The position numbers were made by a program, and so were the translations under genes. Of a stretch of 64,000 nt of DNA, positions 19,045-32,348 are shown one piece after another (position 1 is the stretch's first letter; every line of letters starts with the position of its first letter). The notes under the pieces were generated by a model. That model was not told the origin of the DNA and made no database searches. It saw only the letters and a program-made list of their open reading frames with translations. The DNA is from Streptomyces cathayae (GTDB lineage Bacteria; Actinomycetota; Actinomycetes; Streptomycetales; Streptomycetaceae). The stretch spans positions 2,418,001-2,482,000 of the forward strand of contig NZ_CP121682.1 in NCBI RefSeq assembly GCF_029760955.1, written 5' to 3'.

Positions 19045-19280
19045 GGTGACGGTGTGGATCTTTGACCGGGAGCAGTCGATATGACCGGAACAACCCGCAA
19101 AGAACGCATGAGCAATGCAATGCAACTGTTACAGGCAAAAGTGATCGATAGTCGCTTTCGTGTCCTTATTCACAGTGCTGAGGAACGACTCACCGGACAG
19201 ACACACCGCCTCCGCCGTCGGACATGACCCGGCTCACCCTTCACCCACCCGCTTCGACCCGCGGCTCAGCCGAACCAACC

Positions 19281-19316
19281 GCATCAGACGCATCAGACGC
19301 ATCAGACGCATCAATC
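19281..19316. repeat. 9-bp tandem repeat at the 3' end of the small membrane protein gene
   Basis: Three exact copies of GCATCAGAC and one variant (GCATCAATC) run head to tail. The variant copy contains the last codon and stop codon of the minus-strand gene. Read on that strand, the unit supplies repeated TGA triplets in one frame. Confidence 0.65.
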
Positions 19317-19742
19317 GAATTGATCCCCCAGCGCCATCACCATCAGCCCCGCGACCAACAGCCACAGCGCCCTGCGGGTCCGGCCGCGTGAGCCCAGTAC
19401 GGCGGCGAGGGCGCAGCCGCCGGCCCCGCAGGCGTAGGCCGCCGGGACGAGGAGCGGAGCGGAGCCGGTGAGCCGGAGCAGGGCGGCGGCCAGTCCCGCG
19501 AGGGCGAGCACCGCGCCGGTGCAGACCGCGGCCCACCGCGCCCTGCGCGCCTCCCGCTCGTCGGCTTCGGCGTCCCCTTCCTCGGTGTCCTCATCCTCGA
19601 CGGTCTCGGCGTCCTCGCCGGGACCGTCGACCCCGGCGGTCCCGGCGGCGCTCGTCTCCTCGTCGGCATCGGCGTCCTGCGGCGCTTCGGCCGGCTCCCC
19701 CCGGGTCTTCAGGGGTATGTCGGAATCTGCGCGTCCACTCAT
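19311..19742 (-). CDS. Small membrane protein with acidic N-terminal region
   Basis: 143 residues. Residues 1-70 are strongly acidic (many Asp/Glu, Thr, Ala) and likely disordered. Residues 72-142 form about three hydrophobic segments: VCTGAVLALAGLAAALLRL, PLLVPAAYACGAGGCALAAVL and ALWLLVAGLMVMALG. I do not recognise a named family; similar small predicted membrane proteins are common in Streptomyces. ATG 19742 is the only reasonable start. It is divergent from the methyltransferase gene (186 bp). Function is unknown. Confidence 0.65.
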   Translation of the reverse strand: MSGRADSDIPLKTRGEPAEAPQDADADEETSAAGTAGVDGPGEDAETVEDEDTEEGDAEADEREARRARWAAVCTGAVLALAGLAAALLRLTGSAPLLVPAAYACGAGGCALAAVLGSRGRTRRALWLLVAGLMVMALGDQFD

Positions 19743-19928
19743 GCCGCGGGAGCGTATCGCCTCGGCCTCGGAAACCCTGATGCGGGGGCGGCGCCCACCT
19801 GTTACCGTCCGTCGGTCCGACGTTCCGCGGCAGCCCGCCGCCGACCGAAGCAGGTGCTTTGATGCCGGTCCGCCCGGTTCCCGACGCAGTACTTTCCCCT
19901 TACACGGACCCGAGGAGCCCGTTCACCC

Positions 19929-20732
19929 ATGTCGGACATCACATCGCACCCCCCGCACGACGACCTCACTGACCGCCTGGCCCTCCCCCACTACCCCCGC
20001 AGCAGCGCCTACGACGTCCGCTGGACCATCGAGAACCAGATGGGCCCGCACGCGCTGTGGCTGCTGGAATGGCTGGCCCCGGCCCTCGGCCTCGACACCC
20101 TGCGCCCCGGCGCCCGCGTGCTCGACCTGGGCTGCGGACGGGCGATGACGTCCGTCTTCCTGGCCCGGGAGTACGACGTTCAGGTCACCGCCGCCGACCT
20201 GTGGATCAAGCCCGACGAGAACGCGCGCCGCATCGCCGAGGCGGGCGTCGCCGACCGGGTGCTGCCGGTTCTCGCCGAGGCGCACGACCTGCCCTTCGGG
20301 GAGGAGAGCTTCGACGCGATCGTCTCCATCGACGCGTACCACTACTTCGGCACCGACGATCTGTACCTGCCGACGCTGACCCGGCTGCTCAGGCCGGGTG
20401 GGCGGATCGGTGTCGTCGTCCCCGCGACCCGCGAGGAGCTCGAGGGCACCGAGCCGCCGGAGCATCTGAAGCCCTTCTGGGAGCCCGCCTTCTGGTCCTT
20501 CCACTCCCCCGGCTGGTGGCACCGCCACTGGTCCCGCAGCGGGGCGGTGGCGGTCGAGGCGGCCGACTGGCAGCCGGACGGCTGGCGGGACTGGCTGCTG
20601 TGGAGCAAGGTGTGTGCCGAGGAGAGCTCCAGCGACTTCATGGCGGACATGGCCCGGACCTCGGCGGAGATGGTGCGCGCGGACCGCGGGCAGACACTGG
20701 GCTTCACCCGCGTGGTGGGCCGGCGCGTCTGA
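19929..20732 (+). CDS. SAM-dependent methyltransferase (class I)
   Basis: 267-residue class I methyltransferase. Motif I is VLDLGCGRAM (about residues 63-72), the acidic end of strand 2 is TAADLW (about 85), and motif post-II/III is SFDAIVSIDAYHYFG (about 120-134) followed by RLLRPGGRIGVVVP. The N-terminal part (YPRSSAYDVRWTIENQMG) and the Trp-rich segment near residue 185 (FWSFHSPGWWHRHW) are characteristic of a cyclopropane-synthase/sterol-MT-like subgroup found in actinobacteria. The substrate is unknown. It is convergent with gatB, and both share the hairpin at 20784-20814. Confidence 0.87.
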   Translation: MSDITSHPPHDDLTDRLALPHYPRSSAYDVRWTIENQMGPHALWLLEWLAPALGLDTLRPGARVLDLGCGRAMTSVFLAREYDVQVTAADLWIKPDENARRIAEAGVADRVLPVLAEAHDLPFGEESFDAIVSIDAYHYFGTDDLYLPTLTRLLRPGGRIGVVVPATREELEGTEPPEHLKPFWEPAFWSFHSPGWWHRHWSRSGAVAVEAADWQPDGWRDWLLWSKVCAEESSSDFMADMARTSAEMVRADRGQTLGFTRVVGRRV

Positions 20733-20783
20733 CCGGCCGCCGCCGACGGCCGGTGGCGACCTGTCGCCGCCGACCGCATGCCG

Positions 20784-20814
20784 AGGGGGTGCACCGGAGA
20801 CCGGTGCACCCCCT
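20784..20814. terminator. Bidirectional terminator between methyltransferase and gatB
   Basis: Arms AGGGGGTGCACCGG and CCGGTGCACCCCCT (14 bp, perfect) enclose the loop AGA. It lies in the 97-bp gap between convergent genes and can serve both. Confidence 0.85.
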
Positions 20815-20829
20815 GGCCGCTGTGCGGGA

Positions 20830-22341
20830 TCAGCCCTCGACGCCCAGCTGCTGAAGGATCAGCTCCTTCACGCGGGCCGCGTCCGCCTGGCCGCGGGTGG
20901 CCTTCATGACGGCACCGACCAGCGCGCCGGCCGCGGCGACCTTGCCGCCGCGGATCTTGTCCGCGATGGCCGGGTTGCCGGCGATGGCCTCCTCCACGGC
21001 CCTGGTGAGCGCGCCCTCGTCGGAGACGACCTTCAGACCGCGCTTCTCGACGACCTCGTCCGGCGTGCCCTCGCCCGCGAGGACGCCCTCGATGACCTGA
21101 CGGGCCAGCTTGTCGTTGAGGTCCCCGGCGTTCACCAGCTCGGTGAGGCGGGCGACCTGCTCCGGCGTGATCGCCAGCTCGTCGAGCGCCTTGGCGGACT
21201 CGTTGGCGGCGCGGGCCAGCTCGCCCATCCACCACTTGCGGGCGGAGGCCGCGTCCGCGCCGGCGTCGATCGTGGCGACGATCAGGTCCAGCGCACCCGC
21301 GTTGAGGATCGACTGCATGTCGGTGCCGGAGACCGCCCACTCCTCGCGGAGCCGGTTGCGACGCACCAGCGGCAGCTCGGGCAGCCCGGCGCGCAGTTCC
21401 TCGACCCACTCGCGGGACGGCGCCACCGGGACCAGGTCGGGCTCCGGGAAGTACCGGTAGTCCTCGGCCTCCTCCTTCACGCGGCCGGAGGTCGTCGACC
21501 CCGTGTCCTCGTGGAAGTGCCGGGTCTCCTGGATGATCGTCCCGCCGTCGTTCAGCACGGCGGCGTGCCGCTGGATCTCGAAGCGGGCCGCGCGCTCCAC
21601 GGACCGCAGCGAGTTGACGTTCTTCGTCTCCGAGCGGGTGCCGAACTTCTCCCGCCCGTGCGGGCGCAGCGACAGGTTGACGTCGCAGCGCATCTGGCCC
21701 ATCTCCATCCGGGCCTCGGACACGCCGAGCGCCCGGATGAGCTCGCGCAGCTCACGCACGTAGGCGCGCGCGACCTCGGGGGCACGCTCGCCCGCTCCCT
21801 CGATCGGCTTGGTGACGATCTCGATGAGCGGGATGCCGGCGCGGTTGTAGTCGAGCAGGGAGTGGGACGCGCCGTGGATACGGCCGGTGGCGCCGCCGAC
21901 GTGCGTCGACTTGCCGGTGTCCTCCTCCATGTGGGCGCGCTCGATGTCCACGCGGAAGGTCTCGCCGTCCTCCAGCTGCACGTCGAGGTAGCCGTCGAAG
22001 GCGATCGGCTCGTCGTACTGGGAGGTCTGGAAGTTCTTCGGCATGTCCGGATAGAAGTAGTTCTTCCGGGCGAAGCGGCACCACTCGGCGATCTCGCAGT
22101 TCAGCGCGAGGCCGATCTTGACGGCGGACTCGACGCCGATCGCGTTGACGACGGGGAGCGCGCCCGGCATGCCGAGACAGGTGGGGCAGGTCTGGGTGTT
22201 CGGATCGGCGCCCAGGGTGGTCGAGCAGCCGCAGAACATCTTGGTCCTGGTGCCGAGCTCGACATGGACCTCGAGGCCCATGACGGGGTCGTACGACGCC
22301 AGCGCGTCCTCGTACGACACCAGGTCGATCGTGGTGGTCAC
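20830..22341 (-). CDS. gatB: Asp-tRNA(Asn)/Glu-tRNA(Gln) amidotransferase subunit B
   Basis: Subunit that binds misacylated Glu-tRNA(Gln) or Asp-tRNA(Asn) and phosphorylates the acyl group before transamidation; needed where GlnRS or AsnRS is missing. 503 residues, the standard length. The N-terminal kinase-like cradle starts [20 protein letters not shown] (about 17-36). The Zn/metal cysteines are in FCGCSTT and [12 protein letters not shown], and the central segment is FQTSQYDEP. The C-terminal helical and YqeY-like tail domain (about 340-500) binds tRNA. The GTG at 22341 is the family start. It follows gatA and a small gene in the order gatC-gatA-small-gatB. Confidence 0.97.
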   Translation of the reverse strand: MTTTIDLVSYEDALASYDPVMGLEVHVELGTRTKMFCGCSTTLGADPNTQTCPTCLGMPGALPVVNAIGVESAVKIGLALNCEIAEWCRFARKNYFYPDMPKNFQTSQYDEPIAFDGYLDVQLEDGETFRVDIERAHMEEDTGKSTHVGGATGRIHGASHSLLDYNRAGIPLIEIVTKPIEGAGERAPEVARAYVRELRELIRALGVSEARMEMGQMRCDVNLSLRPHGREKFGTRSETKNVNSLRSVERAARFEIQRHAAVLNDGGTIIQETRHFHEDTGSTTSGRVKEEAEDYRYFPEPDLVPVAPSREWVEELRAGLPELPLVRRNRLREEWAVSGTDMQSILNAGALDLIVATIDAGADAASARKWWMGELARAANESAKALDELAITPEQVARLTELVNAGDLNDKLARQVIEGVLAGEGTPDEVVEKRGLKVVSDEGALTRAVEEAIAGNPAIADKIRGGKVAAAGALVGAVMKATRGQADAARVKELILQQLGVEG

Positions 22342-22356
22342 GGTGAAACTTCCCTC

Positions 22357-22592
22357 TCAGCCCAGCAGGACGTCGTCGTCGCCCAGCCGCTTCAGCTCGC
22401 GGTAGAGGAGGGCGAGGTTGGTGACGACCGCGGTGGCGGTGACGACGGCGTCGATCAGCCGCAGCGTGTCGTTGTCGCCACGCGCCTTCTTGATCTGCTT
22501 GTAGACACCCACGGCGCCGAACGCCGAGGTGGCCATCGAGACGTACAGACCCGACTTGGACTTCTTGAAGCCCTTGGCCTTGGACAGTGCGC

Positions 22593-22596
<4 letters not shown>
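22357..22596 (-). CDS. Small conserved protein between gatA and gatB
   Basis: 79 residues. It has a basic N-terminus ([15 protein letters not shown]), two moderately hydrophobic stretches ([15 protein letters not shown] and [19 protein letters not shown]) and an acidic end. Its GTG overlaps the gatA TGA in GTGA, with GAGGAGG about 9 bp upstream, so it is probably translated with gatA. I recall a similar gene at this position in other Streptomyces gat operons, but no function. It may be a small membrane-associated protein. Nothing in its sequence ties it to tRNA amidation. Confidence 0.75.
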
Positions 22597-24086
<1,490 letters not shown>

Positions 24087-24091
24087 GGGAT

Positions 24092-24388
24092 TCAGTCCTC
24101 CCCCAGGATCTGCGGCACCTTGAAACGCTGCTGCTCCTGGGCCGGGGCGCCGGAGAGCGCCTGCTCGGGGGTGAGCGAGGGACGGACCTCGTCCGGGCGC
24201 ATGACGTTCGTCAGCGGCAGCGGGTGCGAGGTCGGCGGTACGTCTTGGTCGGCGACCTCGCTGACGCGGGCCACCGCGCCGATGATGTCGTCGAGCTGGC
24301 CTGCGAAGTGGTCGAGTTCTTCGGGCTTCAGCTCCAGACGCGCCAGCCGGGCGAGGTGGGCGACCTCCTCGCGCGTAATGCCAGGCAT
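24092..24388 (-). CDS. gatC: Asp-tRNA(Asn)/Glu-tRNA(Gln) amidotransferase subunit C
   Basis: Small scaffold that wraps around GatA and joins it to GatB. 98 residues, normal length. It opens [20 protein letters not shown], the conserved N-terminal helix, and includes the conserved C-terminal [16 protein letters not shown] segment that clamps GatA. ATG 24388 is chosen over the longer frame to 24499 because the family starts there and GAGGATCGCTGC precedes it. It is the first gene of the gat cluster. Confidence 0.96.
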   Translation of the reverse strand: MPGITREEVAHLARLARLELKPEELDHFAGQLDDIIGAVARVSEVADQDVPPTSHPLPLTNVMRPDEVRPSLTPEQALSGAPAQEQQRFKVPQILGED

Positions 24389-24479
24389 GCAGCGATCCTC
24401 TGGGGTGAGTGTGCGGTTCGGGACTAGGCCGTCGCGATCCGGGCCAGGCGCGGAGCGGCGGGCGGGAAGGTGACGACAG

Positions 24480-24497
24480 GCCCCAATCCTATGGGGC
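24480..24497 (-). promoter_or_regulatory. Possible gatC promoter -10 within a short inverted repeat
   Basis: On the minus strand TAGGAT, a good -10 hexamer for Streptomyces, lies in the loop of GCCCC/GGGGC, about 100 bp upstream of gatC. The -35 is poor (TTCACG at 19-bp spacing). Low certainty. Confidence 0.3.
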
Positions 24498-24537
24498 ACC
24501 GCCCCGTACCCGTGAAACGGTTTCCCCCGCCACCGGA

Positions 24538-24561
24538 ATCACGGCACACCGGTGCCGTGAT
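24538..24561. promoter_or_regulatory. Perfect 10-bp inverted repeat between rmdB and gatC
   Basis: ATCACGGCAC and GTGCCGTGAT enclose ACCG. It lies about 150 bp upstream of gatC and 75 bp past the end of the rmdB-like gene on the same strand. It could be a second terminator element for rmdB or an operator for gat. Confidence 0.4.
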
Positions 24562-24594
24562 CGACACGCCGGAACCCGGGCCGGCACCGCCCCC

Positions 24595-24639
24595 GACACC
24601 GCACCGGCCGCACCCGCACGGCCGGTCCGGGGCGGTGTC
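24595..24639 (-). terminator. Long hairpin overlapping the rmdB-like stop codon
   Basis: Outer arms GACACCGC/GCGGTGTC and inner arms ACCGGCCG/CGGCCGGT nest around CACCCGCA, with a small bulge. The outer arm includes part of the stop codon of the minus-strand gene. Probable terminator. Confidence 0.55.
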
Positions 24640-27025
24640 AGGCCGGGCGGGTCGAGTCGTCGGACGCCGCCACCGGGAGGGCCGCCGGGCGCTGCCAGCC
24701 TCGGGAGCCGCGGGCGAGGAGCCAGGCCGTGGTCTCCTCGGGCGGCATGGCGGCCGCGACCAGCCAGCCCTGGACGGCGTCGCAGCCGAGGTCGCGCAGG
24801 CGTTCCCAGGTCTCGTCGTCCTCGACGCCCTCGGCGACGACGAGCAGGCCGAGCGAGTGGGCGAGGTCGACGGTGCAGCGCACGATCTCGGCGTCCTCGG
24901 TGTCGACGGCCAGCCGGGCCACGAAGGAGCGGTCGATCTTCAGTTCGCTGACGGGCAGCCGCCGCAGGTGCACGAGGGAGGAGTAGCCGGTGCCGAAGTC
25001 GTCCAGGGACATCTTCACGCCGTGACCGGTCAGCGCGTTGAGGGTGTCGGCGGCGCGCTGCGGGTCCTCCAGGAGGACGTGCTCGGTGATCTCCAGCTGG
25101 AGCGCCCCCGCCGGCACGCCGTGCCGGGCCAGTCGCGCCGCGACGGAGCCGGCGAAGCCGGGGCTGTGGACGTCGCGCGGGGAGACGTTGACCGCGACCG
25201 GCACGAACAGGCCCTGGGAACGCCACCGGGCGACCTGCCCGAGGGCGGTCTCCAGCACGTACTCGGTGAGGTGCGGCATCAGACCGGAGGACTCGGCGAT
25301 CGCTATGAACTCGTCCGGCGGGACCCGGCCGCGCTCCGGGTGCACCCAGCGGACCAGGGCCTCCAGGCCCGCCACCTGTCCGTCGAAACGGACCTTGGGC
25401 TGGTAGTGGAGCTGGACCTCGTGGGCGTCCAGGGCCCGGCGCAGGTCGCCCAGGAGCCCCAGCCGGTCGGGGGTGTTGGAGTCCCGCTTGGACTCGTAGA
25501 CCTCGACGCCGGTACGGCCCCGTTTGGCCTGGTACATCGCCACGTCCGCCCGCCGCAGCAGCCCCTCGGCGTCGAGGGCGTGGTCGGGGAAGACGGCGAC
25601 GCCCGCGCTGGCCTCCAGCACGAGGGTGAGCCCGTCGAGGTCGAGCGGCGAGCTGAGCGCGGAGACCAGACCGCGGGCGACCCGGGTCGCGGACGTCGTG
25701 GAGCCGGCGACCGGCAGTAACACGGCGAACTCGTCGCCACCGAGCCGCGCGGCCTCCGCCCCGCGCGGCAGGGCCAGCCTCAGCCGGTCGGCGATCTGCA
25801 GCAGCAGCCGGTCACCGGCGAGGTGACCGAGAGTGTCATTGACCGATCGGAAACGGTCGAGGTCGATCAGCATCAGGGCGGCACGGGCGCCGACGCGCTC
25901 GGCGTCGTCCAGCGCGGTCCAGATACGTTCCAGCAGCCACTGGCGGTTGGGCAGCCCGGTCAGCGGATCGCGCAGCTGCTCCTCCGCCCGGGCCCTGGCT
26001 ATCCACAGGGTGGAGTCGAGCGCGATCAGCGGGATGGCGAACAGCGGCAGCAGGATCGGCCGGGCGTACGCGACCACGCAGATCAGCGGCGCTATGCCGA
26101 GCAGCGCGACCGCGACCAGGCCTTGTCTGACCAGGTCGGTGCGGGCGACGGTGGGCAGTCCGGCGCGCGGGGTGCGCAGGTACCACAGGAGGGTGCGGGT
26201 GACCACGAGGTACGCGGCGGCGGCCAGCACCACCTCGGCAGCGGTGTGCAGGCCCCAGGTGTCCGGGGTCGAGGGGGACTCGACGGACGGTACGGACCCG
26301 AAGAGGGCCGGCACCAGCGCGCCGGCGCTGATGCCGAGCAGGTCCACCGCGCCGTGCAGGATGCCCTGGCGCCAGCGGCCCCGCCTGGCTACGCCGACCA
26401 GTACGACCACGGTGAGGCTGACCAGGCCGGCCGGGACCCAGCCGTAGAGCAGCAGCACCGCGAGGGTGAGGGCGCTGCCCGAGCCGGTGCCGCCCCACCA
26501 TCGGGAGCGGCCCAGCATCACCAGGTGACCGACGATGATCCCGGTCAGCACGGCCAGCGACCAGCCGACCCGGCCGGACGGGAAGAGCGCGTGACCGCCG
26601 GTGAACGCCCGCAGGAAGCCGACGCCCAGGACGAACGCCGCCGCCCCGACGACCGCGGTGGGCAACGCGGGCCAGGACGGGTGGCGTTCGGCGTCCGCTC
26701 CGGGCAGTCCGGTGCGGTGCGGGGGCAGCCCGGTGCCCGGCGAGGACGCCCGGGGACCGCGCGGCGACCGTCCCGAACCCCGCGGGGGCCGCCCGGGAGT
26801 GCGTCCGGCCCCAAGCCGCCCGCCGGCCGCCTGCCCGGCGACCGGCTGCCCCACGGCCGGCGGTCCGGCGCCCCGCGCGTCCACGGTGTACGCCACCGGG
26901 CGCCCCTGGGCGGCCGGGTGCCCCGCGGACCGCCCGTCCCCCCGTCTGCGTCGCCCTACGGCCGCCATGCGGCGCAGGCCCAGGCGCAGCCGTGAGCCCG
27001 GGGCGGCCCTCTCGGTGGGTTCCAT
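24638..27025 (-). CDS. rmdB: Membrane GGDEF-EAL protein, RmdB-like c-di-GMP phosphodiesterase
   Basis: About 795 residues. It has an Arg/Pro/Gly-rich N-terminus (to about 125), about seven membrane helices (about 135-350), then GGDEF and EAL domains. The EAL site is complete: LEALVRW, VNVSPRDV, LEITEHV, LDDFGTGYSS, LKIDRSF, AEGVED and VQGW. It should therefore hydrolyse c-di-GMP. The GGDEF motif (AARLGGDEFAVLL) is intact but lacks the RxxD inhibitory site, having PRGA at that place. In Streptomyces, RmdB is a membrane phosphodiesterase affecting aerial growth, and from memory its gene lies beside ligA, which fits here. ATG 27025 (MEPTERAAPGS) has GAGGGACGGGA upstream; the longer frame adds unlikely sequence. 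Confidence 0.85.
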   Translation of the reverse strand: MEPTERAAPGSRLRLGLRRMAAVGRRRRGDGRSAGHPAAQGRPVAYTVDARGAGPPAVGQPVAGQAAGGRLGAGRTPGRPPRGSGRSPRGPRASSPGTGLPPHRTGLPGADAERHPSWPALPTAVVGAAAFVLGVGFLRAFTGGHALFPSGRVGWSLAVLTGIIVGHLVMLGRSRWWGGTGSGSALTLAVLLLYGWVPAGLVSLTVVVLVGVARRGRWRQGILHGAVDLLGISAGALVPALFGSVPSVESPSTPDTWGLHTAAEVVLAAAAYLVVTRTLLWYLRTPRAGLPTVARTDLVRQGLVAVALLGIAPLICVVAYARPILLPLFAIPLIALDSTLWIARARAEEQLRDPLTGLPNRQWLLERIWTALDDAERVGARAALMLIDLDRFRSVNDTLGHLAGDRLLLQIADRLRLALPRGAEAARLGGDEFAVLLPVAGSTTSATRVARGLVSALSSPLDLDGLTLVLEASAGVAVFPDHALDAEGLLRRADVAMYQAKRGRTGVEVYESKRDSNTPDRLGLLGDLRRALDAHEVQLHYQPKVRFDGQVAGLEALVRWVHPERGRVPPDEFIAIAESSGLMPHLTEYVLETALGQVARWRSQGLFVPVAVNVSPRDVHSPGFAGSVAARLARHGVPAGALQLEITEHVLLEDPQRAADTLNALTGHGVKMSLDDFGTGYSSLVHLRRLPVSELKIDRSFVARLAVDTEDAEIVRCTVDLAHSLGLLVVAEGVEDDETWERLRDLGCDAVQGWLVAAAMPPEETTAWLLARGSRGWQRPAALPVAASDDSTRPA

Positions 27026-27283
27026 TCCCGTCCCTCTCACAGCCGGCGGTGCCCACGCCACACGGCTCGATACCCGACTGTCCTCAGCGCTCCGTGACAG
27101 AAAGCCCTTCCACGGCCCCGTCATGAATACAGGGATGCCCCGACCGCAACTGGGCACGGCAGGCGCACATCCCAACACTAGGCCGCAGAGGGCTGTCAGG
27201 GGCACCGGTCGCCGACGGTTGCCCGAATGCGCCCCAGCCACCCGTATGCATCTGATATGCACCGATCGGGTGGCCTCCCACCC

Positions 27284-30501
<3,218 letters not shown>

Positions 30502-30559
30502 CGGAGAAGCGTACGGAACGGGCCGGGCGTCCCGCGTCCCGGTCCGTACGCCTGGGGGG

Positions 30560-31258
30560 TCAGCGTCCCGGTCGTACCGTCAGATCGTTGACCTCCGCGT
30601 CCCTCGGCAGGTCGAGGGCCATCAGGATGGTCGTGGCGACCGACTCGGGGTCGATCCACCGGTCGGGGTCGTACTCCTTGCCCTCCTGCTGGTGGACCTT
30701 GGCCTGCATGGGGCTGGCGGTGCGGCCGGGGTAGACCGAGGTGACGCGGACGCCGTTCTCGTGCTCCTCCCCGCGCAGCGAGTCGGCGAGCGCCTTCAGG
30801 CCGTGCTTGGAGGCCGCGTAGGCGCCCCACCGGGCGTGGGCGTTCAGGCCGGCGCCGGAGTTGACGAAGACCACGTGGCCCCGGCTCGCGCGGAGCTGGG
30901 GCAGGAAGTGGCGGGTGAGTTCGGCGGGGGCGACGAGGTTGACGTCGAGCTGGTGACGCCAGGTCTTCGGGGTCAGCTCGCCGACCGTGCCGAGGTCGAC
31001 GACGCCGGCGATGTGCAGCAGGGAGTCCACCCGGTCCGGGAGCGACTGGTGGGAGAAGGCCCAGCTGAGCCTCTCGGGGTCCGCCAGGTCGCCGACGAGG
31101 GTCCGCGCCCCGGGGAATTCGGCCGCCAGTTCCTTCGCCCGCCCCGCCTCACGCGCGTGCAGCACGATTTCGTCACCGCGCGCGTGCAGCCTGCGGGCGA
31201 CGGCCGCGCCGATGCCGGAGCCCGCTCCGGTGATCACATGTGTAGCCATACCCGCCAT
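30560..31258 (-). CDS. Short-chain dehydrogenase/reductase
   Basis: NAD(P)-dependent oxidoreductase, 232 residues. The cofactor loop is TGAGSGIG (about 10-17), the DLADPERL acidic turn follows, the Ser is in VFVNSGAGL (about 130) and the catalytic YxxxK is YAASKHGLK (about 145-153). This is a classical SDR without a clear substrate. ATG 31258 or 31249 could be the start (MAGMATHVITG). The LOG-like gene ends 18 bp upstream on the same strand, so the two are likely co-transcribed, possibly through to ligA. Confidence 0.88.
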   Translation of the reverse strand: MAGMATHVITGAGSGIGAAVARRLHARGDEIVLHAREAGRAKELAAEFPGARTLVGDLADPERLSWAFSHQSLPDRVDSLLHIAGVVDLGTVGELTPKTWRHQLDVNLVAPAELTRHFLPQLRASRGHVVFVNSGAGLNAHARWGAYAASKHGLKALADSLRGEEHENGVRVTSVYPGRTASPMQAKVHQQEGKEYDPDRWIDPESVATTILMALDLPRDAEVNDLTVRPGR

Positions 31259-31276
31259 GCTCGCATCACGCGTGGT

Positions 31277-31816
31277 TCACTCGATGCCCTGGCTCTCCTC
31301 CAGGTACGCCAGGGCCCCGACGGGTTCCTCGGCGAAGAACACCAGGTCGGTGAGGGCGCGGGGCAGGAAGCCCTCGTCCTCCATCCGCCGGAACTGCGTC
31401 TTGAGGCCGTCGTAGAAGCCCGCGGTGTTCAGCAGGACCACCGGTTTGTCCGTGTGCCCGTGCTTCTTCAGCTCCAGGATCTCGGTGGCCTCGTCCAGGG
31501 TGCCGGTGCCGCCCACCATGATCACCACCGCGTCGGCCTTCTCGAGGAGCAGGCGCTTGCGCTCCGCCAGGTCGGGGGCGATCACCATCTCGTCGGCACC
31601 CCGGCGCGCCGTCGCCGCCAGGAACTCCACCGAGACGCCGAGGAGCCGCCCGCCCGCCTCCTGCACCCCGTCGGCGACGACCTTCATCAGGCCGACGTCG
31701 GAGCCGCCCCACACCAGGGTGTGGCCGCCCTTGCCCAGCAGCCGGGCGAACTCCCGTGCGGGGCCCGTGTAGCGCTCGTCGAGGTCGGCCGCGGAGAGGA
31801 AGACACAGATGTTCAC
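31277..31816 (-). CDS. LOG/TIGR00730-family Rossmann protein
   Basis: 179 residues of the lysine-decarboxylase-like/LOG family, whose characterised members release cytokinin bases or ribose 5-phosphate from nucleoside 5'-monophosphates. The start MNICVFLSAADLDERYTG and the loop LVWGGSDVGLM (about 35-45) match the nucleotide-binding face. ERKRLLLEKADA supplies the conserved Arg/Lys. The signature PGGxGTxxE reads VGGTGTLDE (about 101-109), with Val for Pro but the catalytic Glu kept. Some bacterial members act as nucleotide 5'-monophosphate nucleosidases. It is divergent from the DUF427 gene. Confidence 0.85.
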   Translation of the reverse strand: MNICVFLSAADLDERYTGPAREFARLLGKGGHTLVWGGSDVGLMKVVADGVQEAGGRLLGVSVEFLAATARRGADEMVIAPDLAERKRLLLEKADAVVIMVGGTGTLDEATEILELKKHGHTDKPVVLLNTAGFYDGLKTQFRRMEDEGFLPRALTDLVFFAEEPVGALAYLEESQGIE

Positions 31817-31926
31817 GGGCCCACAGTACGGGCCCGATCCGGCACCCCTGCCGAGCCCCGGGGGGAAGAACCCGGGGCCGGTGTGTGCTGTACCGGCAAC
31901 AGGCGAACGGCCGAGGAGGAGCGATC

Positions 31927-32268
31927 GTGACCCGAGAACCCCGAGAACCCCGAGGGCACCGCATCACCGTAGAGCGGAGCGACCGGCCCGTGCGCGTGGT
32001 GCACGGCGGAGAGGTCCTGGCCGAGAGCGACCGGGCGCTGGTGCTGCGCGAGACGGGTTGTCCCGCGCGGTACTACATCCCGCCCGAGGACGTACGGCTC
32101 GACCTGCTGACTCCGTCCGAGAGCCACACCCACTGCCCCTTCAAGGGCACCGCGTCCTACTGGTCCCGCCCGGACGCGGCCGATCTCGTCTGGGCCTACC
32201 CGGACCCGAAGCCCGCCGTCGGCGACATCAAGGACCACCTGTGTTTCTACGACGTGGAAGTCCGATGA
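31927..32268 (+). CDS. DUF427 domain-containing protein
   Basis: 113 residues. It consists of a single DUF427 domain: ITVERSDRPVRVVHGGEVLAES, then RYYIPPEDVRLDLLTPSE and the conserved HCPFKGTASYWS (about 75-86), ending in a VWAYPDPKP segment. The His-Cys-Pro-Phe-Lys-Gly core is diagnostic. The domain forms a small beta barrel with no established activity. GTG 31927 is preceded by GAGGAGGAGCGATC. No membrane or export signal is seen. Confidence 0.88.
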   Translation: MTREPREPRGHRITVERSDRPVRVVHGGEVLAESDRALVLRETGCPARYYIPPEDVRLDLLTPSESHTHCPFKGTASYWSRPDAADLVWAYPDPKPAVGDIKDHLCFYDVEVR

Positions 32269-32348
32269 TCGGATAGAAGGGTTGCGATCGGCGGACGCGC
32301 GGCCCGCCTCACCCAGGATCGGGCCGCGGTGCGGCAGTCTGCGGGGAT

